A stretch of DNA of 64,000 nucleotides from Rhodanobacter humi (GTDB lineage: Bacteria > Pseudomonadota > Gammaproteobacteria > Xanthomonadales > Rhodanobacteraceae). The position numbers and the translations under genes were made by a program. Shown one piece after another: positions 9,928-18,456 of this stretch. How positions within the stretch are numbered: position 1 is the first letter of the stretch; every line of letters begins with the position of its first letter. The stretch spans positions 2,976,001 to 3,040,000 of the forward strand of contig NZ_JBGBPY010000001.1 in assembly GCF_041107455.1 (NCBI RefSeq), read 5' to 3'. The notes beneath the pieces are model-generated. The model did no database searches. It was not told the origin of the DNA and worked only from the letters and a program-made list of their open reading frames with translations.

Positions 9928-9945
9928 GCGGCCTTCCGTGGCCGC
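9928..9945 (+). repeat. GC stem-loop before rpsK (copy 2 of 3)
   Basis: GCGGCC, loop TTCCGT, GGCCGC, in the context CGAAGCGG...CCGCACCGATTAAAAAG. It closely resembles the copy before rplR. It is located 25 bases before the rpsK start. Confidence 0.7.
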
Positions 9946-9969
9946 ACCGATTAAAAAGAGCCTTTGAAC

Positions 9970-10356
9970 ATGGCAAAGCCAGTCAAGACAAAGAAGAAGA
10001 TCAAGCGCGTTGTCACGGATGCCGTGGCCCACGTGCAGGCCTCCTTCAACAACACCATCGTCACCATCACCGATCGCCAGGGCAACGCCCTGTCGTGGGC
10101 GACTGCCGGCGGCGCGGGTTTCCGCGGTTCGCGCAAGTCGACCCCGTTCGCCGCCCAGGTCGCCGCCGAGAAGGCTGGCCGTGCCGCCGGCGACTACGGC
10201 GTGAAGACCGTGGAAGTGCGCATCAAGGGCCCGGGCCCGGGTCGCGAGTCGGCCGTGCGTTCGCTGAACGCCTTGGGTTACAAGGTGCTCAACATCATCG
10301 ACGTCACGCCGATTCCGCACAACGGCTGCCGTCCCCCCAAGAAGCGTCGAGTCTAA
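9970..10356 (+). CDS. rpsK: 30S ribosomal protein S11
   Basis: 128 residues from the ATG at 9970 ([22 protein letters not shown]); a TTG two codons upstream is unlikely. It contains [25 protein letters not shown] and ends [15 protein letters not shown], both diagnostic. S11 lies on the platform and contacts mRNA in the E site. Confidence 0.98.
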   Translation: MAKPVKTKKKIKRVVTDAVAHVQASFNNTIVTITDRQGNALSWATAGGAGFRGSRKSTPFAAQVAAEKAGRAAGDYGVKTVEVRIKGPGPGRESAVRSLNALGYKVLNIIDVTPIPHNGCRPPKKRRV

Positions 10357-10367
10357 GGAGCACAACC

Positions 10368-10994
10368 ATGGCACGTTATCGTGGAGCTACCTGCAAGCTC
10401 GCCCGCCGCGAAGGCGCCGACCTGAGCCTCAAGAGCCCGGCCCGCGCGATCGACTCCAAGTGCAAGCTGGAGAACAAGCCCGGCCAGCATGGCGCCAACA
10501 AGCGCATGCGCATGTCCGACTACGCCGTCCAGCTGCGCGAGAAGCAGAAGGTCAAGCGCATCTACGGCGTGCTCGAGCGCCAGTTCAGCAACTACTACTC
10601 GAAGGCGTCGACCCTCAAGGGCAACACCGGCGAGAACCTGCTGCGCCTGCTCGAAAGCCGCCTGGACAACGTCGTCTACCGCATGGGCTTCGCGGTCACC
10701 CGCGCCCAGGCCCGCCAGCTGGTCGCCCACAAGGCGATCCTGGTCAACGGCAAGAAGGTCAACATCCCTTCCTACCAGGTCAAGCCGGGCGACGCGATTG
10801 CGTTGACCGAGCGCGCCCGCAGCCAGCTGCGCGTGCAGGAAGCGGCGACCGTGTTCGACACCATGGACCTGCGTCCGGGTTGGGTCGAGGTCGACAGCAA
10901 GAAATTCGAAGGCACGTTCAAGACGGTGCCGGATCGCGGCGACCTGCCGTCCGACATCAATGAAGCATTGATCGTCGAGCTTTACTCGAAGTAA
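10368..10994 (+). CDS. rpsD: 30S ribosomal protein S4
   Basis: 208 residues starting at the ATG after AAGGAG (10355-10360); the longer open frame upstream is a shadow of rps[48 protein letters not shown] and the S4 RNA-binding domain near residues 98-160 are present. It lacks the four-cysteine zinc site seen in some S4 paralogues. In E. coli S4 represses the alpha operon. Confidence 0.98.
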   Translation: MARYRGATCKLARREGADLSLKSPARAIDSKCKLENKPGQHGANKRMRMSDYAVQLREKQKVKRIYGVLERQFSNYYSKASTLKGNTGENLLRLLESRLDNVVYRMGFAVTRAQARQLVAHKAILVNGKKVNIPSYQVKPGDAIALTERARSQLRVQEAATVFDTMDLRPGWVEVDSKKFEGTFKTVPDRGDLPSDINEALIVELYSK

Positions 10995-11009
10995 TCACCG
11001 GAGCTCTGC

Positions 11010-12008
11010 ATGGCAGTTTCGTCAACTAGCGTGCTGCGGCCACGCGGCCTCAGCGTCGAACAGCTCGGAGCCAATCGCGCCAAGGTGGTGGTCGAGCCGC
11101 TCGAGCGTGGCTTCGGTCATACCCTGGGCAACGCGCTGCGTCGCGTGTTGCTTTCCTCGATCCCCGGCAGCGCCATCGTCGAGGTCGAGATCGACGGCGT
11201 GCTGCACGAATACACCACGCTCGAGGGCCTGCAGGAGGACGTGATCGAAGTCCTGCTGAACCTCAAGGACGTGGCGATCCGCCAGCACACCGGCGACGAG
11301 GTTACCCTCACCCTGTCCAAGAAGGGCAAGGGCGTGGTCACGGCCGGCGACATTGTCGTCGACCACTCGGTGGAGATCATCAACCCCGAGCACGTGATCT
11401 GCCATCTGACCAAGGACATCGCGCTCAACATGCGCCTGAAGGTGCGTCGCGGCGTGGGCTACCAGCCGGCCAGCACGCGCCAGCATCCGGATGATGAGGC
11501 ACGCCCGATCGGTCGCCTGCAGCTCGACGCGTCGTTCGCGCCGGTGCTGCGTGTGGCTTACGAGGTGGATGCCGCTCGCGTCGAGCAGCGCACGAATCTC
11601 GATAAATTGGTTCTCGATATCGAGACGAATGGAACGATCGGCGCCGAGGACGCGGTTCGCAAGGCCGCCGAGATCATCAACGACCAGCTGTCGGTGTTCG
11701 GCGATTTCTCGCGTCGCGAGAGCGCCACCGACAAGGCGGAGAAGAGCGGTTTCGACCCGCTGCTGCTGCGTCCGATCGACGATCTGGAGCTCACCGTGCG
11801 TTCGGCGAACTGCCTGAAGGCCGAGAGCATCTACTACATCGGCGACCTGGTGCAGAAGACCGAGGTCGAGCTGCTGAAGACGCCGAACCTGGGCAAGAAG
11901 TCGCTCACCGAGATCAAGGACGTGCTTGGTTCGCGCGGTCTGGCCCTGGGCATGAAGCTGGAGAACTGGCCGCCGGCCGGCCTCTCCCACGGCATGCAGT
12001 TGGGTTGA
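11010..12008 (+). CDS. rpoA: DNA-directed RNA polymerase subunit alpha
   Basis: 332 residues. The N-terminal domain (about 1-232) shows the dimerisation core [21 protein letters not shown]. The C-terminal domain (about 250-320) contains the DNA-contacting [21 protein letters not shown] and [17 protein letters not shown] helices used for UP elements and activators. It ends with a short tail LSHGMQLG. A 305-base gap separates it from rplQ, far wider than the other spacings in the block. Confidence 0.98.
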   Translation: MAVSSTSVLRPRGLSVEQLGANRAKVVVEPLERGFGHTLGNALRRVLLSSIPGSAIVEVEIDGVLHEYTTLEGLQEDVIEVLLNLKDVAIRQHTGDEVTLTLSKKGKGVVTAGDIVVDHSVEIINPEHVICHLTKDIALNMRLKVRRGVGYQPASTRQHPDDEARPIGRLQLDASFAPVLRVAYEVDAARVEQRTNLDKLVLDIETNGTIGAEDAVRKAAEIINDQLSVFGDFSRRESATDKAEKSGFDPLLLRPIDDLELTVRSANCLKAESIYYIGDLVQKTEVELLKTPNLGKKSLTEIKDVLGSRGLALGMKLENWPPAGLSHGMQLG

Positions 12009-12313
12009 TTTTCGGGCGGTCGCTCGCGACCGCCGGCGGTACCGGCAAACTGGCGAGTGCACTCAGGTGCGCGCGCCGGTTGGCAAGGCGGCCCTTCGGG
12101 GCCGCACGCTGTTTCGGGCGACATGCTTGGCGCCCGGTTTTGGCGATCTGACGAGTGCGCAAGCCTCGGATTTTGCAGACGCCCCGGACGGCCGCTGGCC
12201 GTCATGCTCAACAAGAGCCCGTACCAAGAAGGGCTTTCATCAGCGGGCAACCGCGGGAAGCCGGACACAATCGCCGGCTTTTCATAACAACAGACCTGTA
12301 GAGAGTATTCGCC
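12009..12313 (+). other. rpoA-rplQ spacer with two stem-loops
   Basis: These 305 bases hold no convincing gene. They contain a near-perfect hairpin (GGCGGTCGC, TC, GCGACCGCC at 12015-12034) directly after rpoA and a UUCG-capped hairpin at 12088-12105. No clear sigma-70 promoter was found before rplQ. Whether rplQ depends on read-through from rpoA cannot be decided from sequence. Confidence 0.6.
12088..12105 (+). repeat. GC stem-loop with TTCG loop before rplQ (copy 3 of 3)
   Basis: GCGGCCC, loop TTCG, GGGCCGC, followed by ACGC. It is related in sequence to the stem-loops before rplR and rpsK. As RNA it would form a very stable C(UUCG)G tetraloop hairpin. Confidence 0.65.
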
Positions 12314-12700
12314 ATGCGCCACATGAAATCCGGTCGCAAGCTCAACCGCACCAGCGCCCATCGTGAAGCGATGTTCAAGAACATGGCTTCGTCGCTGTTC
12401 AAGCACGAGCTGATCCGTACCACCCTGCCGAAAGCCAAGGAACTGCGCCGCGTCGCCGAGCCGCTGATCACGCTGGCCAAGACCGACGGCGTTGCCAACC
12501 GCCGCCTTGCGTTCGCGCGCCTGCGCGACAAGGAAGCGGTGGGCAAGCTGTTCGTCGAACTGGGCCCGCGTTACCGCGAGCGTCCCGGCGGCTACCTGCG
12601 CATCCTGAAGTGCGGCTTCCGCGACGGCGACAACGCGCCGATGGCCTACGTCGAACTGGTCGGCCGCCCGCAGGCTGCCGAGGCCGCCGACGCCGAGTAA
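12314..12700 (+). CDS. rplQ: 50S ribosomal protein L17
   Basis: 128 residues. [56 protein letters not shown] is the L17 core. The C-terminal half ([26 protein letters not shown]) is also typical. It ends the ribosomal cluster and is followed by a strong intrinsic terminator. Confidence 0.98.
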   Translation: MRHMKSGRKLNRTSAHREAMFKNMASSLFKHELIRTTLPKAKELRRVAEPLITLAKTDGVANRRLAFARLRDKEAVGKLFVELGPRYRERPGGYLRILKCGFRDGDNAPMAYVELVGRPQAAEAADAE

Positions 12701-12735
12701 GCGCCGCCGCAGTCGGACATCCAGACGTCCAAACG

Positions 12736-12770
12736 AAACCCCGGCCGGGCAAAGGCCGGGGTTTTCGTTT
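12736..12770 (+). terminator. Intrinsic terminator of the ribosomal cluster
   Basis: An 11-base stem (AAACCCCGGCC with GGCCGGGGTTT) around loop GGGCAAA, followed by TTCGTTT. The A-rich left flank could also let it work for transcripts from the opposite strand. Confidence 0.9.
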
Positions 12771-12854
12771 GTGCGGCAGGCGGTCGGCAAGCCGATGCTG
12801 ACAGCCTGCCGGCAAGGGGGTAATGTCGTGTCTTCGCTCCCTGCCGTACTCTCC

Positions 12855-13376
12855 ATGAATCCCTTGCGTTGGTCGTTCCGCGTCAGCCTGCTCGCCGGCT
12901 TCCTCGTCTGTGCCGGCCTGATCGGTTTCGCGCTGTACGCGCAGTACGTGCTGCAGATGGACCCGTGCCCGCTGTGCATCCTGCAGCGCGTGGTGTTCAT
13001 CGCGCTGGGCCTGGTGTTCCTGGTCGGCGGCCTGCATGCGCCACGCGGCGGCGGACGCTGGGCCTATGTGGGGCTGCTGGTGCTGGTTGCGCTGGTCGGC
13101 ATCGGCATCGCCGCGCGCCACCTGTGGATCCAGTCGTTGCCGCCCGACCAGATACCGAGTTGTGGCGCGCCGCTGGGTTACCTGCTGGAAACCCGGGCGA
13201 GCAACGGCGGCCTGGTCCGCGTGCTGCTCAAGGTGCTCAGCGGCTCCGGTGAATGCGCCGCGGTGCAGACTATCCTGGGCCTGTCGATGCCGTGGTGGTC
13301 GCTGATCTGGTTCGTGCTGCTGGGCCTGTGGGCGGCACTGACCGGCGCGCGCCGCCCGACGGTGGCGCGGCGATGA
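12855..13376 (+). CDS. dsbB: Disulfide bond formation protein B
   Basis: 173 residues from the ATG giving MNPLRWSFRVSLLAGF; longer in-frame starts add non-membrane sequence. DsbB is the inner-membrane quinone reductase that reoxidises DsbA. Four spans are predicted, with the first redox pair in DPCPLCILQRVVF and the second pair as Cys in PSCGAPLG and SGECAAVQ. The length is normal for the family (about 170). Its stop overlaps the start of the DAHP synthase gene (ATGA), so the two may be co-translated although functionally unrelated. Confidence 0.93.
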   Translation: MNPLRWSFRVSLLAGFLVCAGLIGFALYAQYVLQMDPCPLCILQRVVFIALGLVFLVGGLHAPRGGGRWAYVGLLVLVALVGIGIAARHLWIQSLPPDQIPSCGAPLGYLLETRASNGGLVRVLLKVLSGSGECAAVQTILGLSMPWWSLIWFVLLGLWAALTGARRPTVARR

Positions 13377-14743
13377 ACGGCACCGCGACCAGCGTGTTCG
13401 CGGCGGACTGGGCGCCGTCGTCGTGGCAGCAGCACAAGGCGCTGCAGCAGCCGCAGTACGAGGATGCCGCCGAACTGGCGCAGGCCACCACGCAGCTGGC
13501 CGGACTGCCGCCGCTGGTGACTTCGTGGGAGGTGCTGGCACTGAAGCAGGCGCTGGCCGAGGCGCAGGAGGGTCGGCGTTTCCTGCTGCAGGGCGGCGAC
13601 TGCGCGGAGAGCTTCGCCGACTGCAGCAGCCCGATCATTTCGAACCGGCTCAAGGTGCTGCTGCAGATGAGTCTGGTGCTGGTGCACGGACTGAAGCAGC
13701 CGGTGCTGCGGGTGGGGCGCTTCGCGGGCCAGTACGCCAAGCCGCGTTCGGCCGACAGCGAGACGCGCGACGGCGTGACGCTGCCCAGCTTTCGCGGCGA
13801 CGTGGTCAACGGCCCCGAGTTCACGGCTGCGGCGCGTCGGCCTGATCCGCAACGGCTGATCCGCGCCCATGCGCATTCCGCGCTGACGATGAACTTCGTG
13901 CGCGCGCTGATCGACGGCGGCTTCGCCGACCTGCATCACCCGGAGTACTGGGACCTGGCCTGGGTCGAGCATTCACCGCTGGCCGCCGAATACCGCCGCA
14001 TGGTGGCGGGCATCGGCGATTCGCTGCGCTTCATGGAGACCCTGGCCGGGCCGATCGCCGGCTTCACCAAGGTGGATTTCTTCACTTCGCACGAGGCGCT
14101 GCTGCTGCATTACGAGGAGGCGATGACCCGCCAGGTGCCGCGGCATCCGGGCTGGTTCAACCTGTCCACCCACTTCCCGTGGATCGGCATGCGCACCGCG
14201 GCGCTGGACGGCGCGCACGTGGAGTACTTCCGCGGCATCCGCAATCCGATCGCGGTGAAGGTCGGTCCCTCGGTCACCGCCGGGCAGCTGCTGCCGCTGA
14301 TCGACGCGCTGAATCCGCAGGACGAACCGGGCCGGCTCACCCTGGTCCATCGCATGGGCCACGCGAAGATCGCGGAAGCGCTGCCGCCGCTGCTGCAGGC
14401 GGTGAAGCGCGAAGGGCGGCGCGTGCTGTGGGTGGCCGATCCCATGCACGGCAACACCGAGAGCACGTCGAACGGCTACAAGACGCGTCGCTTCGCGAAC
14501 ATCCGCGGTGAGCTGGAACAGGCCTTCGATATCCATGCCGCCGCGGGTACGCGGCTGGGCGGCGTGCACCTGGAGCTCACCGGCGAGGACGTCACCGAAT
14601 GCGTGGGCGGTGCGCGCGGCCTCACCGAGGCCGACCTCGCGCGCGCCTACAAGTCGATGGTCGATCCGCGCCTCAACTACGAGCAGTCGCTGGAGCTGGC
14701 GATGCTGATCGTGCGCAAGTCGGCGGGCGCCGCAGCCGCGTGA
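13373..14743 (+). CDS. 3-deoxy-7-phosphoheptulonate synthase, class II
   Basis: 456 residues, starting at the ATG that overlaps the dsbB stop. It catalyses the first step of the shikimate pathway, joining phosphoenolpyruvate and erythrose 4-phosphate. Class II (plant-type) motifs are visible: FLLQGGDCAESF with the metal-binding Cys77, RVGRFAGQYAKPRS, LSTHFPWIG, LVHRMGHAKI and WVADPMHGNTES. Class II enzymes are the usual housekeeping form in Xanthomonadales. The size agrees with the family (about 450-460). No regulatory ACT or chorismate mutase domain is fused to it. Confidence 0.95.
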   Translation: MNGTATSVFAADWAPSSWQQHKALQQPQYEDAAELAQATTQLAGLPPLVTSWEVLALKQALAEAQEGRRFLLQGGDCAESFADCSSPIISNRLKVLLQMSLVLVHGLKQPVLRVGRFAGQYAKPRSADSETRDGVTLPSFRGDVVNGPEFTAAARRPDPQRLIRAHAHSALTMNFVRALIDGGFADLHHPEYWDLAWVEHSPLAAEYRRMVAGIGDSLRFMETLAGPIAGFTKVDFFTSHEALLLHYEEAMTRQVPRHPGWFNLSTHFPWIGMRTAALDGAHVEYFRGIRNPIAVKVGPSVTAGQLLPLIDALNPQDEPGRLTLVHRMGHAKIAEALPPLLQAVKREGRRVLWVADPMHGNTESTSNGYKTRRFANIRGELEQAFDIHAAAGTRLGGVHLELTGEDVTECVGGARGLTEADLARAYKSMVDPRLNYEQSLELAMLIVRKSAGAAAA

Positions 14744-14833
14744 CCATCGTCATGCGGCAAGCCTGACGCGTCGCCGTTGTGTGCAGGCGCGTGACCGCGC
14801 AGGATGATCCCCATTTGCGCAAGGGGAGCCATC

Positions 14834-15646
14834 ATGGCCACGCACGATGCCACGCCGTCGCCGTCGATCGATCGCTGGACGCTGGTCGGGCTGAGCCTGC
14901 TGCTGTTGCCGCTGCTGACCATGGCGCACGAGTTGGGCGGCCATGCGCTGACCTGCGTGGCGTTGGGCCAGCGGCCCACCGAGCTGGGCGCGTACTACAT
15001 CGAATGTCCCGGCGCGACCGGCTGGGCCGGGCGCGTGGTGGCGATGGCCGGCACCGGCATGGACGTGCTGGTGGCGATACTGGCCTTCCTCGCCTGGCGT
15101 CGGGTGCAGCGACCGCTGCCGAAGCTCGCGCTGTGGATCGTGTTCGTGGTGAAGGGCATGGTGGCCGCCGGCTACTGGCTGTTCTCCGGTGTCAGCGGTT
15201 TCGGCGATTGGGGGCCGGGCGCGGGCGGCGGCATCGGCCCGCTGCCGGCGCCGTGGCTGTGGCGGATAGTGCTCGCCGTGGTGGGGCTGATCGCCTACAT
15301 CGGCGTGGTGAAGCTGGCGATCCGCACGCTGGACGCGATGCTGGGCGGCGGCGAACCCGCGGCACGCACGCGCCGGCAGGTGGCGATGACGGTCTACCTC
15401 GTGGGTGGTGCCAGCGCCTTGCTGGTGGGCTTGATGAATCCGCACGGCTTCGTGATCGTGCTGCTGTCCGCGGTGGCCTCGACGTTCGGCGGCACCGCAG
15501 GCTTGTTCAACGTGGCCTATCGGCCGGTGCGGGACGGGGAGCCGGCGGAGTTCCGCGTTGGCCGACATCTTGTGCTGCTGGTGTTGGGCGTGATCGTGAC
15601 GCTGGCGTTTGCCATGGTCTTGGGGCCCACGTTGTATCTGCGCTGA
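14834..15646 (+). CDS. Multi-span membrane protein with HELGGH motif, M50-like
   Basis: 270 residues from the ATG preceded by AAGGGGAG; about six or seven membrane spans. At residues 32-37, in or just after the first span, it reads HELGGHAL. This resembles the HExxH zinc site of membrane-embedded site-2-type peptidases (M50) but has one extra residue between the Glu and the second His. No PDZ domain and no clear NPDG second motif were seen. It could be an M50B-like protein, an inactive relative, or a different HExxxH metalloprotein. No neighbour suggests a substrate. Confidence 0.8.
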   Translation: MATHDATPSPSIDRWTLVGLSLLLLPLLTMAHELGGHALTCVALGQRPTELGAYYIECPGATGWAGRVVAMAGTGMDVLVAILAFLAWRRVQRPLPKLALWIVFVVKGMVAAGYWLFSGVSGFGDWGPGAGGGIGPLPAPWLWRIVLAVVGLIAYIGVVKLAIRTLDAMLGGGEPAARTRRQVAMTVYLVGGASALLVGLMNPHGFVIVLLSAVASTFGGTAGLFNVAYRPVRDGEPAEFRVGRHLVLLVLGVIVTLAFAMVLGPTLYLR

Positions 15647-15656
15647 GCGAGGGCGC

Positions 15657-15944
15657 TCAGCGCGTCGTTTCCAGCGATTTCTTCGTCTCGCGGGTCTCGC
15701 CATCCTCGGATGGCGGGAAGTGGTACCACTGCTCGTGCGGCGAGGTCCGCCCGCACGACAGACATTGGGTCATTGCCCAGTCATGCCCGCAACCGGGGCA
15801 GCAGCCGGCGGTCCAGAACGTGTTCCACACCATGCCGCAGCCGGAGCCCGGCTCGCGCGAGGTGCATTTCCAGCGGCTGTCCGGCCGCGGCTCCCAACTG
15901 CAGAGCGGGCAGTGGATGTGCGGCTGGCGTTCCTTCGGCGGCAT
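15657..15944 (-). CDS. Small cysteine-rich zinc-ribbon-like protein
   Basis: 95 residues from the ATG at 15944 (MPPKERQPHIHCPLC). Nine cysteines lie in three clusters: C12/C15 with C27 and C36, C48/C49/C52, and C61/C64, consistent with one or two zinc ribbons. The aromatic blocks GMVWNTFW and SPHEQWYHFP look conserved; similar small proteins of unknown function are familiar from Xanthomonadales. It begins 16 bases after the amidase stop on the same strand, so the two are probably co-transcribed. An earlier in-frame start at 15992 would overlap the amidase end. Confidence 0.75.
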   Translation of the reverse strand: MPPKERQPHIHCPLCSWEPRPDSRWKCTSREPGSGCGMVWNTFWTAGCCPGCGHDWAMTQCLSCGRTSPHEQWYHFPPSEDGETRETKKSLETTR

Positions 15945-15960
15945 GGCGTCGTTCCCGGTA

Positions 15961-17562
15961 TCAGCGGCCCGGTGCCAGCGGCGTGCCGTCAACCGTGTCG
16001 AGGAACTTCGGCGGCTGCCACGCCTGCGTGTGCTGCTCGAAGCCGTAGGCGATGGAGATCAGCGCTGGTTCGCTCCACTTCGCGCCGAACAGCACGATGC
16101 CCACCGGCAGGCCGTGCGCCCAGCCGGCGGGCACGGTGATCGATGGATAGCCCGCCACTGCGGCGGGCTGCGAGGCGCCGCCGACGGTGGGATCGCCGCT
16201 GACGATGTGGTCGCCCAGCACAGGGTCGGTCATGAAGGCCGGTCCCCACGACGGCGCTAGCAGCGCGTCGAGGTGCTGCGCAGCGAGTGCCGCGTCGATG
16301 CCTTCCGGGCCGGCCAGCCGCTTCGCCTTGGCCAGCGCGTCGAGGTAAGCCTTGTCGGTGAGCGGCCCCTTCGCCTGGGCCTGCTCGAACAACTCCTGCC
16401 CGAACCAGGTCATCTCCTCGGCGGCGTGCGCCGTGTCGAACGCGATCAGGTCGGCCAGCGTGTGCACCGAGAGGCCGGTACGCGTGGCGAGGTAGGCGTT
16501 GATGTCGTGCTTGAAGTCGTATAGCAGCACGGTCATTTCCGCATCGCCCAGTTCGTTCAGATGCGGCAGCTTCACCGGGTCGACGATGATCGCGCCCTGC
16601 GCTTTCATCGTGGCGATCGCCGCGTCGAGCACGCGGTCGGCGTTCGGCTCGGCGCCGGCGAGCTGGCGCACCACGCCGATGCGCTTGCCCTTGAGGCCGT
16701 TCGGGTCGAGGAACTTCGTGTAGTCGGTGGCGTGCTTGTCGGCCTCCGCCGTGGCCGGGTCGCGCGGGTCGCTGCCGGCGATCACCGCGAGCAGGGCGGC
16801 CGCATCGGCCACGTCGCGCGCCATCGGGCCGGCGGTGTCCTGGTTGTGGCTGATCGGCACGATGCCGGCGCGGCTCACCAGACCCACGGTGGGCTTGATG
16901 CCCACGAGGCCGTTCATCGAGGCGGGGCAGATGATCGAGCCGTCGGTCTCCGTGCCGATCGTCACCGTGGCGAGGCCGGCCGCCAAGGCGGCGCCGGAAC
17001 CGGCGCTGGAGCCGCAGGGGTTGCGGTCCAGTGCATACGGATTTTTCGTCTGCCCACCCACGCCGCTCCAGCCGCTGCTGGCGTGGTTGGAGCGGAAGTT
17101 GGCCCATTCGCTGAGATTGGTCTTGCCGAGGATCACCGCACCGGCAGCGCGCAGCTTCGCGGCCACGGTGGCGTCGCGCGGCGCCGGCGCGCCGGCCAGC
17201 GCCAGCGAACCGGCGGTGGTCTGTTCGCGGTCGCCGGTGTCGATGTTGTCCTTCAGCAGCACCGGGATGCCGTACAGCGGGCCGTGCGTCTTCCGGCGTT
17301 TCTTGTCGAGCGTGCCGGCGATCTTCAGCGCATCGGGATTGGTTTCGAGCACCGCGTGCAGGTTCGGGCCGCTGCGGTCGATGTGCTGGATGCGGTCGAG
17401 GAAATCCTGCGTCAGGGTCTGGCTGCTCAGGCTGCCGGCATCCATGCGTTGCTGCAGCTGGGCGATGGACGCATGGGCGGTGTCATGCTCCTGCGCGGCC
17501 AGTGGTGCGCTGGCGAGCAGGGCGGCGGCGAGCAACGAACGGGCGAACAGTTGGCGCGTCAT
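15961..17562 (-). CDS. Secreted amidase, amidase-signature family
   Basis: 533 residues with a Sec signal peptide (MTRQLFARSLLAAALLASAPLAAQ, cleavage near residue 22). The Ser-cisSer-Lys triad region is present: the Lys in GIPVLLKDNIDTGD, NPCGSSAGSGAALAAGLATV for the serines, and IGTETDGSIICPAS. The fold covers most of the length and ends with AGYPSITVPAGWAHGLPVGIVLFG. Location is probably periplasmic. The substrate cannot be told; family members hydrolyse varied amides. A run of G residues just upstream of the ATG provides the SD. It is divergent from the cytochrome gene. Confidence 0.92.
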   Translation of the reverse strand: MTRQLFARSLLAAALLASAPLAAQEHDTAHASIAQLQQRMDAGSLSSQTLTQDFLDRIQHIDRSGPNLHAVLETNPDALKIAGTLDKKRRKTHGPLYGIPVLLKDNIDTGDREQTTAGSLALAGAPAPRDATVAAKLRAAGAVILGKTNLSEWANFRSNHASSGWSGVGGQTKNPYALDRNPCGSSAGSGAALAAGLATVTIGTETDGSIICPASMNGLVGIKPTVGLVSRAGIVPISHNQDTAGPMARDVADAAALLAVIAGSDPRDPATAEADKHATDYTKFLDPNGLKGKRIGVVRQLAGAEPNADRVLDAAIATMKAQGAIIVDPVKLPHLNELGDAEMTVLLYDFKHDINAYLATRTGLSVHTLADLIAFDTAHAAEEMTWFGQELFEQAQAKGPLTDKAYLDALAKAKRLAGPEGIDAALAAQHLDALLAPSWGPAFMTDPVLGDHIVSGDPTVGGASQPAAVAGYPSITVPAGWAHGLPVGIVLFGAKWSEPALISIAYGFEQHTQAWQPPKFLDTVDGTPLAPGR

Positions 17563-17648
17563 GGCATCCCCCGGCTGGTGCGACATGGTGTCGTGCCCGG
17601 CGGAGCATAGCCCGCCGGTCCACCCCACGGCTGGGCAGTGAACCTGCC

Positions 17649-17654
17649 TATACT
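17649..17654 (+). promoter_or_regulatory. -10-like TATACT next to the cytochrome c start
   Basis: TATACT (5/6) ends six bases before the ATG of the cytochrome gene, with no SD in between. Transcription would begin at or next to the start codon, which suggests a leaderless mRNA. No good -35 hexamer was found at 16-18 bases. Confidence 0.4.
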
Positions 17655-17660
17655 CGACGG

Positions 17661-18443
17661 ATGAATCTACGCATGCATGGCTCCCCGCGTGTCGCTGCCG
17701 GACGTATCGCCCGGCGCCTGTCGTCCCTGGCCTTGTCGCTGCTGATGGCGCCCGCGTTCGCCGCCGCACCCGCGACGTCTTCGTCGTCGGCCGCACCGTC
17801 GGCGCCCGACACCTTGCAGCAGCGCATCGCGGCCTGCACCGCCTGCCATGGCGAACGCGGCGAGGGTTCGCCCGGCAGCGGCTTCTTCCCGCGCCTCGCC
17901 GGCAAGCCGGCCGGCTACCTCGTGCGACAGCTGCAGGATTTCCAGAACGGCCTGCGCAAGTACGCGCCGATGGAATACACCGTGCGCGGGCTCGACCCGG
18001 CCTACCTCAGCGAGATCGCCGAGTACTTCGCGGCACAGCAGGTGCCTTATGCGCGCTCGCCGCGGCCCGCGGTATCCGCCGCGACACTGCAGCGTGGCGA
18101 ACAACTGGTGAGCGCGGGCGACCCCGCGCGCGGCATTCCTGCCTGCGAGCGTTGCCACGGCAGCCAGCTCACCGGCGTGCAGCCCGACATCCCCGGCCTG
18201 GTCGGCCTGCCGTATGACTACATCAGCGCCCAGCTCGGCGCCTGGCGCACGCACACCCGCGCCACTGTGGCGCCGGACTGCATGGCCGAGATCGCCGGTC
18301 ACCTGAGCGAGTCCGACATCACCGCGGTGGCGGCCTGGCTGGCCGGTCGCGAACTGCCGGCCGACATGCACGCGCAAGCGGCCGGCAGCGTGCAGCCGCC
18401 GCTGCGCTGCGGTGTGCTGGCGGGCGACGGGGCTGGCACATGA
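17661..18443 (+). CDS. Dihaem cytochrome c, c4/c553-like
   Basis: 260 residues. An N-terminal basic stretch and hydrophobic segment (SSLALSLLMAPAFAAAPA) act as the export signal. Two CxxCH haem sites follow: CTACHGERGEG near residue 59 and CERCHGSQLTG near residue 163, each with a c4-type domain, for example FFPRLAGKPAGYLVRQLQDF after the first. Such periplasmic proteins carry electrons to terminal oxidases or nitrogen-oxide reductases. No oxidase genes are adjacent. It converges with the Mug gene 13 bases downstream. Confidence 0.92.
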   Translation: MNLRMHGSPRVAAGRIARRLSSLALSLLMAPAFAAAPATSSSSAAPSAPDTLQQRIAACTACHGERGEGSPGSGFFPRLAGKPAGYLVRQLQDFQNGLRKYAPMEYTVRGLDPAYLSEIAEYFAAQQVPYARSPRPAVSAATLQRGEQLVSAGDPARGIPACERCHGSQLTGVQPDIPGLVGLPYDYISAQLGAWRTHTRATVAPDCMAEIAGHLSESDITAVAAWLAGRELPADMHAQAAGSVQPPLRCGVLAGDGAGT

Positions 18444-18456
18444 AGAAGTCGCTCGC

